From the NCBI GenBank assembly GCA_964374025.1, contig CAYJWU010000007.1, positions 1 to 32,062 on the forward strand: a stretch of 32,062 nt of DNA, read 5' to 3'. The position numbers were made by a program, and so were the translations under genes. The notes beneath the pieces are model-generated. The model made no database searches. It was not told where the DNA came from and worked only from the letters and a program-made list of their open reading frames with translations. This DNA is from JBASTI01 sp964374025. GTDB taxonomy: Bacteria; Patescibacteriota; Minisyncoccia; Spechtbacterales; HO2-43-30. Shown here in pieces: positions 7,760 to 15,977 of this stretch; the first letter of the stretch is position 1, and each line of letters starts with the position of its first letter.

Positions 7760-9991
7760 ATGACCAGCGCAAAGGAAGCTTTGGGATTTTTAGACTCGGA
7801 AATTGAAAAAAGAGAAAAGCCGCAAACATTAAGTTTTGAAGAGTACTTGGAACTGGTGCGACTGGAACCCCGAAGGACTTTGCGAAGCATTTTCCAGCTG
7901 TTCCACGACATGGTGAAAAGTTATGTTAGTCAGGGAGTGGATGAGTATCCTGACGACCCCGAATCAATCGGCTTTGTTAAATATGATTGTTCAAAGCTTT
8001 TTGTTGAAAACGCGGACAATCCCTTCTTTGCCGACCGGCTCTTTGCCAACAGATTCGTAAGGACGATAGAAAGTCTGCGGCAGGGCTTTCAGCAAAACAG
8101 GGTGTATGCCTATCTTGGCCCTTCAGGCTGCGGCAAAAGCACGTTTCTTAATAATCTGCTTCGGTCGTTTGAAGCATACACGAGCACAAAAGAGGGTATG
8201 ACATTTGAAGTCGTCTGGGAAATAGATAAAAATCTTTTCTCCCAAAAATCCGAAGGCGGCGAAACTCTTATTATTCCATGCCCCAGTCATGATTGCCCCA
8301 TTCTTATAATTCCCAAAGAGTCCAGAAGTGAGTTTCTTCTGAAGTTGCTTCCGGAAGAAATAGCCCAAAAATCAGAAATCTTCCGTGAAAAACAGTATGA
8401 TTGGTTGCTTAAGAGCGATGTATGCACAATCTGTAGGGCAATTTTTTGGTCATCATTGGACAAACTCGGTTCGCTCGACAAGGTTTTGAACCTGGTAAAG
8501 GTAAGGTCCTACAAATTTGACAGGCGCTTGGGCGAGGGCGTCAGCATCTTCAATCCCGGCGACAAACCGATTCGGCCTGCCCCTGGCGGAAGGCCTATGG
8601 GTGGATATTCTAGCAATAATCCGATACAGGAAAAACTGGACCGTATTTTCGAAACAAATTCAATAAGGTATATCTACTCGCCCCTGGCCAAGACAAATAA
8701 CGGCGTATATGTGCTTATGGATGTAAAACTAGAAAATCAGGAAAGGCTTGCCGAACTTCACAATGTTATCAGCGAAGGCGTGCATAAAGTGGGAGATATA
8801 GAAGAACCTATAAACTCTCTTTTCTTTGCGCTGATGAATCCTGAAGATAAAGAAGTCATCAACGCAAAGGGGATGGAATCGCTACAGGGCAGAATTCAGT
8901 ATAATACCATCCCGTATGTCCTGGAGCCATCTACGGAGGTAAATATATACCTTACCATTTTTGGCGAATCAGTCCGCAGACACCTCCTCCCCCGAATCCT
9001 TGAAAACTTTGCGCGCGTAGTTATCGCTTCACGCATGAAGATACTGTACGATCCTAAGAAAAAAGATTACGATCCTCTTAAAGAATGGATTCCAGATATA
9101 AGAAGATACAAAAAATTCTGCGATGAAAACGGGCTTTTGCTGAAGATGGAGATATATAACGGAATCATCCCCAGCTGGATATCAGAAGAGGATAAAAAAA
9201 AATTTACAGCTCCGATACGACGAGCGCTGATCGCCGAAGGAGAAATTCAGGGGAGCACGGGATTCTCCGGCAGAGAATCCATAAGGCTTTTCAGTGAATT
9301 TTTCAACCGCTATATGGCGCGGACGAATCTCATAAATATGGATAACCTTACAGACTTCTTCAAGCACAAGATCGATAGAGAGAGCCGGAACGAAAAGATC
9401 CCGCAAAACTTCCTTGCTTCCCTTGTGGACTCATACGATTACACCGTTTTGGGCGAAATAAAACAAGCTCTTTACTACAACAACCAGGAGCAGATTGTAA
9501 AAGATATCCTGAATTATCTTTGGGCGATTAACCACGATGTAGGCACGAAAACAAAATGCCCATTTACCAGAGAAGAAATCGAGGTTACGATTGATTTTTT
9601 GAAACTTATGGCAACATACCTTATCGGCTATGAAGTGCAAGATGCGGAAGCTTTGGAGCTTGCAAAAGAAACCCAAAAAAAATTTGTAACGCTATTTTCC
9701 CGAGAACGAAATATTCAGGAAACCGATCTCTACCGCGAACTCTTGGACACATATAGTAAAAATCTGCGCGAAAAGGCCCTGGAACCATTTGCCAGTAACG
9801 TAAACTTCTACGAAGCGGTCAGGGTTTTTGGAACAAAAGAATTTGAAACGTTCGATATTGACCGCCGTCTGCGGGAAAACATTGTCTTTATGATGAAAAA
9901 TCTTATTGAAAAATTCGGCTATACCGAACAGGGCGCAAAGGAAATATGCCTTTATGTTCTTGATCATAAACTAAACGAAAAATTCGCTTAG
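7760..9991 (+). CDS. PrkA-type AAA+ protein, divergent second copy
   Basis: 743 aa. Related to PrkA but very different from copy 1. Walker A is GPSGCGKS (residues 120-127). It keeps the PrkA-type cysteine/histidine segment CPSHDCPILIIP (C174, H177, C179), compared with CPMHEEP in Bacillus PrkA, and CTIC (C222, C225), which together could bind zinc; copy 1 lacks both. The Walker B region is NGVYVLMDVK (314-323), with no Glu after the Asp. The PrkA-like segment NSLFFALMNPEDKEV and a long helical C-terminus follow. The open frame extends to 7685, but the ATG at 7760 has Shine-Dalgarno ATAGGAGAG and is preferred. It ends the cluster; a bidirectional terminator follows at 10005. Likely a partner or specialised kinase in the same stress complex; that role is inferred. 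Confidence 0.82.
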   Translation: MTSAKEALGFLDSEIEKREKPQTLSFEEYLELVRLEPRRTLRSIFQLFHDMVKSYVSQGVDEYPDDPESIGFVKYDCSKLFVENADNPFFADRLFANRFVRTIESLRQGFQQNRVYAYLGPSGCGKSTFLNNLLRSFEAYTSTKEGMTFEVVWEIDKNLFSQKSEGGETLIIPCPSHDCPILIIPKESRSEFLLKLLPEEIAQKSEIFREKQYDWLLKSDVCTICRAIFWSSLDKLGSLDKVLNLVKVRSYKFDRRLGEGVSIFNPGDKPIRPAPGGRPMGGYSSNNPIQEKLDRIFETNSIRYIYSPLAKTNNGVYVLMDVKLENQERLAELHNVISEGVHKVGDIEEPINSLFFALMNPEDKEVINAKGMESLQGRIQYNTIPYVLEPSTEVNIYLTIFGESVRRHLLPRILENFARVVIASRMKILYDPKKKDYDPLKEWIPDIRRYKKFCDENGLLLKMEIYNGIIPSWISEEDKKKFTAPIRRALIAEGEIQGSTGFSGRESIRLFSEFFNRYMARTNLINMDNLTDFFKHKIDRESRNEKIPQNFLASLVDSYDYTVLGEIKQALYYNNQEQIVKDILNYLWAINHDVGTKTKCPFTREEIEVTIDFLKLMATYLIGYEVQDAEALELAKETQKKFVTLFSRERNIQETDLYRELLDTYSKNLREKALEPFASNVNFYEAVRVFGTKEFETFDIDRRLRENIVFMMKNLIEKFGYTEQGAKEICLYVLDHKLNEKFA

Positions 9992-10004
9992 ATCATGCAT
10001 TTAA

Positions 10005-10036
10005 AATCCCCCGATTACACCGGGGGATATTTTTAT
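10005..10036. terminator. Shared terminator between convergent prkA-like and lon-like genes
   Basis: TCCCCCG (10007-10013), loop ATTACAC, CGGGGGA (10021-10027), followed by TATTTTTATTT on the plus strand and preceded by AAAA that gives a U-run on the minus strand. It fits both convergent genes. Confidence 0.85.
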
Positions 10037-12480
10037 TTCGCGGCTTGTTGCGCAAGCTTGCGCAGCTTGTTATCCACTTGCCAGTTTATGGATGAGATGG
10101 GATACTCGCCTTTATACGGACCATCTGCCATTCTTTCGCCCATTTTCTTTCCAGTCAAAATTTCCATTCCCTCATCTATGGTACGCACCGCGTACACATG
10201 AAATTTGCCTTCTTTTACTGCTTTGACCACATCGTCGCGAAGCATAAGGTTCCTTACGTTCTGTTGCGGTATGATTACTCCCTGCGAGCCGCTCAAGCCA
10301 AGCAGAGAACAAACATCAAAGAATCCCTCTACTTTTTCGTTTACCCCGCCGATGGGCTGTATTTCTCCCGTTTGATTCACAGAGCCCGTGACAGCAATAT
10401 CCTGCCGCAAAGGCACCTTAGAAAGACTGGACAAAATGGCGTAGAGCTCGGCGGATGAGGCGCTATCGCCTTCTATGCCGCCGTAACTTTGTTCAAACGC
10501 AAGAGTTGCCGAAAGCGAAAGGGGCCGGTCTTGAGCGAATTTCCATCCAAGATACCCGCCCAGAATAAGAACGCCCTTATTATGCAATCGTCCGGCAAGC
10601 GCAACAGCCCTATCAATGCTTATCACCCCATCTTTTCCTGAAAATGTTTTTGCGGTAAGGCGGCTTGGCGCCCCAAAACTAAAGTCTCCCAAGTCGTAAA
10701 CAGAAAGGATGTTAATCTGTCCCACTTCTTCGCCAGCAAGCGATAAAATAAGAAAGCCATTTTTGATATGCTCGTAAATTTTTTCCCGGACAAGGTCAAG
10801 GCGGTAAATCTTATCGTAAATCGCCTGTTCCACATTGCCTGCAGTTATAAGCGCGCCGCCTTGAGTTCTTCCCTTGGCATCCGCGCGTGCGAGCCACGCG
10901 GCTTCATTTAGGACATCCTTCAATACCCTAATATCAAGAGAAAACTCGTTTTGGTCCTCGGCCATACGCGAAAGATGTTTTATAAGCTCCGCGACGCCTT
11001 CGGATTTGACCGCTGGCAAATGATCCCTGCCGCAAAAAAGCCGTATGAGCCCTGCGAATTGATGAATTACTTCATCTGAACGATGGACTTGAGAATCAAA
11101 CATAGCAACCGTCTTGAATATTTCGTCGAACTGCTGTTTCATTCCCGAGCCGTTGAAAGCCCTGTAGATATCCCATTCCCCAACCAAGACCAGCTTCACG
11201 TCAACATGTAATGTTTCCGGGATTAGGTTTGCGACGGGGTTAGAATGACCTATGTCCAATCTTCTGGTCTCCAATACCGCCTTAAGTTTACCCCAGACGC
11301 CTTTGATAAAGACATCTCTTGCTGAAAGCACTAAAATCCCATGATTTGCTTCACTTAGAAGCCCTGCGCGAACATTTGTATGCCCGCCCAAAGGGACGCC
11401 TCCGGGGCCAATTGTGTAGCTTATCTCGCCAAAAAGACGGCTATAATCTATATTTCTGTGATCGATTACCGGAATGCCTTCGGTCTTCGCATTGTCCACA
11501 AATACATTGATTTTGAAGGGAAGGAAAGGATCGGAGTGAGATTGAAAAGCCGTTGGGAAAAAACCACTGTTATCTTGAGGAAGAAAGCTTTTGATATGAG
11601 CTAGCGTATACTCGCGGAGACCGTCAATAAAAGTAAGGATGGCATCTCCGTAATCTAGGCGTATCTTTTCTGTTTTTTCTACAAACAGAGCATTTATGGA
11701 TTCCCGTTTTAACATAGCCACTTCTTCTTCCGCTGCTTGAACTAACTTTTGCGCGCCCCTCGCAAGCCCATTTATTTTTTCCAAAATCTGATCGCGCGTT
11801 TTGTCGATTTCTTTTCTTTTTGATTCTTCAATGGCCCTATATTCCTCGGGGCTTATCGCCCTATTTTGTGGATCTAGTAACAGAACCGGAAAAAGGTTAA
11901 CGCCCATTTGATCCGAAACACATCTAAAACCAATGCTTCCCTGTGCTCCGCAACTAATAGAGACGCCCTCCAACTCTCTTTCAAATTGATCCCGTGCGTC
12001 TTTGATTTCACTGTTTGCTCGTTCATTTATTTCTTTCACTTTTTTGCTAAAATCATCGCTCGCTAAACGCTCCGGGATTTTCTCTTTCAATTCTTGAAGG
12101 AACTTTTCCGTGTCCCTTTCAAACCGTAACGCTTGTCCTTTTTCAAGCTCTATGAATCGGGGTTTTGAGGGATGTTCAAAGTTGTACACGCATACAAAAT
12201 CCGAAATCCTTGTATCGCGCATAATCGCCCCGGCCTCTTTTTTTATATGCTCAAGAAGCGCGGTGCTAATAGAATCAAGTCCCACGACAAAAATATGCCC
12301 GGGGGTCGCAAACCCCTTTTCAGGGGCTCTTTCTGCTCGCGGCTGTCCAATAAACACGTGGCTTTCAAGGGGTTCTACTTCTTCGGTCGTGCTGAAATTA
12401 AGGGAGATCGGAGCACAGCTCAACTTTTCGGGGCGCACGCAGAACGCATCAATATTGATGGGCTGTTCCTTTCGGGTCAT
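10033..12480 (-). CDS. Lon-like S16 protease with degenerate AAA+ motifs
   Basis: 815 aa. The C-terminal Lon (S16) protease domain is intact: catalytic Ser673 in GGIEGDSASS and Lys716 in PIGGVNEKVEG. The upstream part aligns with the AAA_32/LonC-LonH type: an IGQPRAE box, then HIFVVGLDSISTAL where a Walker A would be (usually G-x-PGTGR-[ST]), and NHGILVLSARDVF where the Walker B would be (usually LVLDARD). Both nucleotide-binding signatures are therefore missing. A long charged coiled coil (about residues 150-290) interrupts the AAA region. LonC proteases are known to work without ATP, so an ATP-independent peptidase is likely. The start at 12480 has a strong Shine-Dalgarno (AAAGGAGGGAG). It is the last of the minus-strand genes thrC, argS, lon and converges on the PrkA cluster. 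Confidence 0.88.
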   Translation of the reverse strand: MTRKEQPINIDAFCVRPEKLSCAPISLNFSTTEEVEPLESHVFIGQPRAERAPEKGFATPGHIFVVGLDSISTALLEHIKKEAGAIMRDTRISDFVCVYNFEHPSKPRFIELEKGQALRFERDTEKFLQELKEKIPERLASDDFSKKVKEINERANSEIKDARDQFERELEGVSISCGAQGSIGFRCVSDQMGVNLFPVLLLDPQNRAISPEEYRAIEESKRKEIDKTRDQILEKINGLARGAQKLVQAAEEEVAMLKRESINALFVEKTEKIRLDYGDAILTFIDGLREYTLAHIKSFLPQDNSGFFPTAFQSHSDPFLPFKINVFVDNAKTEGIPVIDHRNIDYSRLFGEISYTIGPGGVPLGGHTNVRAGLLSEANHGILVLSARDVFIKGVWGKLKAVLETRRLDIGHSNPVANLIPETLHVDVKLVLVGEWDIYRAFNGSGMKQQFDEIFKTVAMFDSQVHRSDEVIHQFAGLIRLFCGRDHLPAVKSEGVAELIKHLSRMAEDQNEFSLDIRVLKDVLNEAAWLARADAKGRTQGGALITAGNVEQAIYDKIYRLDLVREKIYEHIKNGFLILSLAGEEVGQINILSVYDLGDFSFGAPSRLTAKTFSGKDGVISIDRAVALAGRLHNKGVLILGGYLGWKFAQDRPLSLSATLAFEQSYGGIEGDSASSAELYAILSSLSKVPLRQDIAVTGSVNQTGEIQPIGGVNEKVEGFFDVCSLLGLSGSQGVIIPQQNVRNLMLRDDVVKAVKEGKFHVYAVRTIDEGMEILTGKKMGERMADGPYKGEYPISSINWQVDNKLRKLAQQAAK

Positions 12481-12591
12481 ATCGCTCCCTCCTTTCGGTA
12501 TATTTATGTAAAATTGTCAAGGTCCAGAATTTAACATATTACATCATTTACTACAATAAGTCAACCGCCGCCGGATGACGAGGATCAAAAC

Positions 12592-14226
12592 TTACATTTT
12601 TTCCGGCGCGCTTACGCCTAGAGTCCCCAAAACTTCTTGCAGCGTTTTTTTTGACGCGGCAACCAGGCCCAGTCGCGCCTGTGTCAATTTTTCATCATCA
12701 GAGATTACTCTGCAGTCCCTGTAGAATTGATTAAACACAGTCGCAAGATCATAAGCATACCCCGTCACCCTCTGCACCTCGTAATCGTTCGCGGTGTCTT
12801 CAATTACCTCTCGCCAGCGAAGTAAATATTTGACCAGTTCCAGTTCAGAGGAATGTTTTAGTAATTTTGAAAATTTAGAAATTGATTGAAAATTGAAAAT
12901 TGAAAATTGAAAATTATCTTGCGCCTTGCGCAAGATAGACGCCATCCTCGCGTGAGCGTATTGAACATAGTAAACCGGATTCTTCACGGACTGCTCACGC
13001 GCCAAGTCCAAATCAAACTCCATCTGCGTGTCCAGCGACTTCATAAGATAAAAAAATCTTGCCGCGTCCACGCCAACCTCGCCTATAAGATCCTCCAGAA
13101 GAACAATGTTCCCCGCGCGTTTTGAAAATTTCCCCCCACCTTTGGCTCGCACAAGTTGAGCGACTAGTACATCAAATTTTCCCTTGTAGCCCAAGATGCG
13201 CATAGCCACTTTCATCGGTCCCACATGCCCCTGATGGTCCGCGCCAAAAATATCAATTATTACTTTAAACCCCCGCTTTATTTTATTTTGATGATAGGCG
13301 ATATCAGCAAGGTAATATCCGTGCTCGCCGTTTGAACGGATAATAACCTTATCTTTGTCGTCTCCAAATTTTGTCGTCTTGAGCCACTGGGCGCCGTCCT
13401 TTTCATAAACAAGCCCCTTCTTTTTTAGAAACTCAAAAACTTTCTTTATGAGGCCGCTTTTGACAAGGTCCTCTTCTTCACGCTTCCAGGCATCGTAGTG
13501 AATGCCGATTTTTTCTAAAAACTCTTGATTGTCTTTTTGGATTTCTTGGGCGAGGAGGAAGCCGGCTTCGGCAAACTCTTTGCTATCCACACTATCTCCC
13601 CCCTCCTTACGAAGGAGGGGGGCAGGGGGGGTGGTAGTAAGGTCCTTTATCTTTTTTTGCACATACGGCGTCAAATACTTCTCCCCCTTCCCAAGGGCAG
13701 TCTTGCCCAACTCTTGAATCTGATTACTGTTTTTTGCGTTATTAATATAATACTCTTTTGTAACTTTGTAACCGGCCAATTTGAAAATATTTCCCAGCGC
13801 GTCTCCGTAAAAACCGATTCTGCCGTTCCCCACCTGAAACTTGCCCGTCGGGTTTGCCGAAAGAAACTCAATATTAAGCTTCTTCCCCTTCCCTACCCTT
13901 ATCTGGGGGGGCAACTGCCCCCCAACATTTTTTAATTGTGCTTGCAGAAATTGCGCTGATAGCGAAAAATTTATAAATCCTGCACCCGCAGCTTCTACTT
14001 TCTCAAACATTTTTTGCGCTTTTTTATCGCGTAAAATTTTCTCTACGAGATCTTGCGCTATGTCTTTGGGATTTTTCTTTTGTCCGCCAGCTCGCGGATT
14101 TGCAAGCACGAACGCAACGTTTGTCGCGTAATCCCCCATCACGGAATTTGCCGGATACTCCACCCCTACTTCCCGGGAGATATTTGCGGCTTTTTGTACT
14201 AATTTTTTGATCTCTTCACGAATCAT
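12592..14226 (-). CDS. argS: Arginyl-tRNA synthetase
   Basis: 544 aa, class I synthetase charging tRNA-Arg. The N-terminal Add-1-type domain is followed by the catalytic core. The HIGH signature reads KFQVGNGR (QVGN, residues 131-134) where most ArgRS have HVGH. The KMSKS signature is KFSKRAG, preceded by GGG. The DALR-type anticodon domain is at the C-terminus (YAHARMASILRKAQD onwards). Three palindrome-derived stretches lie in frame: GGQLPPQ (from 13906-13923), TTTPPAPLLRKEGG (13596-13642) and DNFQFSIFNFQ (12885-12936). Start at 14226, MIREEIKKLV; no Shine-Dalgarno, but a -10-like GATAAA lies 8 nt upstream, so the mRNA may be leaderless. Identity is firm. Confidence 0.95.
   Translation of the reverse strand: MIREEIKKLVQKAANISREVGVEYPANSVMGDYATNVAFVLANPRAGGQKKNPKDIAQDLVEKILRDKKAQKMFEKVEAAGAGFINFSLSAQFLQAQLKNVGGQLPPQIRVGKGKKLNIEFLSANPTGKFQVGNGRIGFYGDALGNIFKLAGYKVTKEYYINNAKNSNQIQELGKTALGKGEKYLTPYVQKKIKDLTTTPPAPLLRKEGGDSVDSKEFAEAGFLLAQEIQKDNQEFLEKIGIHYDAWKREEEDLVKSGLIKKVFEFLKKKGLVYEKDGAQWLKTTKFGDDKDKVIIRSNGEHGYYLADIAYHQNKIKRGFKVIIDIFGADHQGHVGPMKVAMRILGYKGKFDVLVAQLVRAKGGGKFSKRAGNIVLLEDLIGEVGVDAARFFYLMKSLDTQMEFDLDLAREQSVKNPVYYVQYAHARMASILRKAQDNFQFSIFNFQSISKFSKLLKHSSELELVKYLLRWREVIEDTANDYEVQRVTGYAYDLATVFNQFYRDCRVISDDEKLTQARLGLVAASKKTLQEVLGTLGVSAPEKM
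12885..12936. repeat. Tandem ATTGAAA repeat plus GC hairpin inside argS
   Basis: Four perfect copies of the 7-mer ATTGAAA (12885-12912) adjoin the hairpin ATCTTGCGC (12916-12924) / GCGCAAGAT (12928-12936). The reading frame stays open through it and yields an aromatic-rich FQFSIFNFQ run in the anticodon-binding domain. Confidence 0.8.
13596..13642. repeat. Palindromic repeat inserted in frame in argS
   Basis: CCCCCCTCCTTA and its partner GGAGGGGGG (13598-13622), followed by AGGGGGGGTGG and TAGTAAGG. It is the sibling of the element in the glycosyltransferase at 1296-1366 and encodes TTTPPAPLLRKEGG. Confidence 0.85.
13906..13923. repeat. Short G/C palindrome in argS
   Basis: GGGGGGCA (13906-13913) and TGCCCCCC (13916-13923) around a 2-nt loop, translated in frame as GGQLPPQ just before the catalytic domain. 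Confidence 0.65.
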
Positions 14227-14261
14227 ATTTGTACTTTATCATTTATTTACCAAAAACAAAA

Positions 14262-14281
14262 CGGCTCATCGCGATGAGCCG
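14262..14281 (-). terminator. Terminator of thrC
   Basis: Perfect 20-bp palindrome CGGCTCATCGCGATGAGCCG, followed on the minus strand by TTTTGTTTTTGG. It starts one base after the thrC stop codon and precedes argS, so argS probably has its own promoter. Confidence 0.85.
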
Positions 14282-15403
14282 CTACAATTTTAAAAACTTT
14301 GTTACTGCCTTAAAATCTGCGTCAAGCACAACCGGTTTCTTCATTGCCTTTTGGGCGCTCGCGGCGTCCTTTAGCCCATGACCCGTAAGTGTGCATACCG
14401 CGATTGTATCTTCCGTATTTTCTATCTCTTCATTGCGTACGGCTTGGGCAAGTCCCGCGACACAAGCCGCCGATGCTGGCTCGCAGAAAATTCCGGTCAA
14501 TTTGGGTATCATCTTATACGCGATAAGTATATTGCGGTCAGATACCGCGTCAATTTTCCCGCCGGATTCTTTTACTGCCGTTAGAGCATCTTCCCATCTT
14601 GCGGGGTTACCCACCCTGATTGCGGACGCTATAGTTTGAGGATCTTCGACGACTCTTCCAAGCACAATCGGCGCTGCCCCTTCTGCCTGATATCCCATCA
14701 TTTTGGGCAAGGGTTTAACGAGGGTGTCCAGAACTCCGTTTGCGAATTCAAGCGACACATTGAACCAAGAGTGTTTAAGCAAGAACTCCTTATACTCTTT
14801 ATACCCCATCCAATATGCCGTAATATTGCCAGCATTACCCACGGGAATAAAGTGATAATTAGGCATTCTGCATAACTCGTTCCATATTTCAAAGGCCGCG
14901 GTTTTTTGCCCATCAAGGCGATAGGGGTTGATTGAGTTAACCGGAATAATTCCGTACTTTGCTACAATCTCTTTCATTATGGTTTGCGCCGCGTCAAAAT
15001 TGCCCCTCACCTGTATTATGGTAGCGCCGTACATATGCGATTGGGCAAGCTTTCCCATGGCAACATTTCCGTACGGCAAAAGGCCGATGCAACGAATACC
15101 CGCGGCCGCGCAATAAGCAGCAGCCGAAGATAGGGTATTTCCGGTGGAAGCGCAAATCACCACATCCGCGCCTTCTTCAACTGCTTTGGCTATAGCGACA
15201 ACCATCCCCCTGTCCTTGAAAGAGCCGCTAGGATTCATGCCTTCAAGCTTTAGATAAAGCTGGCCATTGAATCCGATTTCTCTTGCAAGTTTCGGCGCGA
15301 ACACCAACGGAGTATTGCCTTCGCCTAAGGTTATTATCGGCGTCTTTTCTGTCACCGGCAAAAACTGCCTGAATTCCTCAATTACCCCTCGCCAATGTCC
15401 CAT
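14282..15403 (-). CDS. thrC: Threonine synthase
   Basis: 373 aa, PLP-dependent enzyme converting O-phosphohomoserine to threonine. The PLP-lysine motif is NPSGSFKDRGM; ASTGNTLSSAAAY binds the substrate and phosphate, and PVGNAGNITAYW binds the PLP phosphate. The length fits the short bacterial/archaeal ThrC class. The start at 15403 has a strong Shine-Dalgarno (GGAGAGGAGG). A minus promoter is visible: TTGACA (15467-15472) and TAATTT (15443-15448) with an 18-bp spacer; it overlaps the smpB start on the other strand. No other threonine pathway gene is present in the window. A related fold-type II activity cannot be excluded. Confidence 0.92.
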   Translation of the reverse strand: MGHWRGVIEEFRQFLPVTEKTPIITLGEGNTPLVFAPKLAREIGFNGQLYLKLEGMNPSGSFKDRGMVVAIAKAVEEGADVVICASTGNTLSSAAAYCAAAGIRCIGLLPYGNVAMGKLAQSHMYGATIIQVRGNFDAAQTIMKEIVAKYGIIPVNSINPYRLDGQKTAAFEIWNELCRMPNYHFIPVGNAGNITAYWMGYKEYKEFLLKHSWFNVSLEFANGVLDTLVKPLPKMMGYQAEGAAPIVLGRVVEDPQTIASAIRVGNPARWEDALTAVKESGGKIDAVSDRNILIAYKMIPKLTGIFCEPASAACVAGLAQAVRNEEIENTEDTIAVCTLTGHGLKDAASAQKAMKKPVVLDADFKAVTKFLKL

Positions 15404-15423
15404 TTTCTTTGCCTCCTCTCCTA

Positions 15424-15452
15424 TTGTCTAAGAGCTGCTATTAAATTACACT
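15424..15452 (+). promoter_or_regulatory. smpB promoter, near-leaderless
   Basis: TTGTCT (15424-15429), a 17-bp spacer and TACACT (15447-15452). Predicted start is about 15459, only a few bases before the ATG at 15466. There is no Shine-Dalgarno. Confidence 0.5.
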
Positions 15453-15472
15453 AAAAATAACATTGATGTCAA
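15443..15472 (-). promoter_or_regulatory. thrC promoter
   Basis: On the minus strand, TTGACA (15467-15472), an 18-bp spacer and TAATTT (15443-15448). It overlaps the divergent smpB promoter and the smpB start codon, so the two may interfere. Confidence 0.45.
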
Positions 15473-15906
15473 TATTGGCAAAAAATAGAAAGGCGTATTT
15501 TGACTATGAAATCCTTGAAACATACGAGGCGGGTATTGTATTGTGGGGCTTTGAAGTGAAATCAGTAAAACTTGGACATACGAGCTTAAAGGGCGCCTAC
15601 GTCTCGATAAAAGACAACGAAGCGTATCTTTTGAACGCCCATATATCTCCTTACCAGCCCAAAAATATGCCGCGCGACTACGACCCGACGCGTTCGCGAA
15701 AACTTTTGTTAAAACATTCGCAAATAAACGCGCTCATCGGCAAATCAAAATCCCAAGGATTGACTATACTGCCCACTTCGGTGTATACTAAGAAAGGAAA
15801 AATCAAGATAGAAATAGGCATCGGAAGAGGAAAGAAAAAACATGAAAAGAGAGAGCTGATCAAAAAACGAGATGCTGAACGGGAAGTAAGGGAAATAGTG
15901 AAGTAG
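15466..15906 (+). CDS. smpB: SsrA-binding protein SmpB
   Basis: 146 aa. Binds tmRNA and delivers it to stalled ribosomes for trans-translation. Typical features: N-terminal NRKAYFDYEILETYEAGIVL-like OB-fold start, the GFEVKSVK and AYVSI segments, HISPYQ, the DPTRSRKLLLKH motif, and the basic C-terminal tail (GRGKKKHEKRELIKKRDAER) that enters the ribosomal mRNA channel. I chose the ATG at 15466; a TTG lies one codon upstream. The tmRNA gene follows 68 bp downstream on the same strand, so the two partners are probably co-transcribed. Confidence 0.96.
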   Translation: MSILAKNRKAYFDYEILETYEAGIVLWGFEVKSVKLGHTSLKGAYVSIKDNEAYLLNAHISPYQPKNMPRDYDPTRSRKLLLKHSQINALIGKSKSQGLTILPTSVYTKKGKIKIEIGIGRGKKKHEKRELIKKRDAEREVREIVK

Positions 15907-15933
15907 CCAAAATCTCGCCGTCGCGAACTACTA

Positions 15934-15977
15934 GCGGGCTTGCCCGCCGAAGTCTCGCGTAGCGAGACGAAGGCGGG
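15934..15977. repeat. Hairpin element abutting the tmRNA 5' end
   Basis: GCGGGC (15934-15939) pairs with GCCCGC (15942-15947). CCCGCC (15943-15948) can instead pair with GGCGGG (15972-15977) around an inner TCTCGC/GCGAGA stem. The right arm overlaps the first three bases of mature tmRNA. The CCCGCC/GGCGGG closure is shared with the insert in the tRNA at 31697-31768. Confidence 0.6.
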
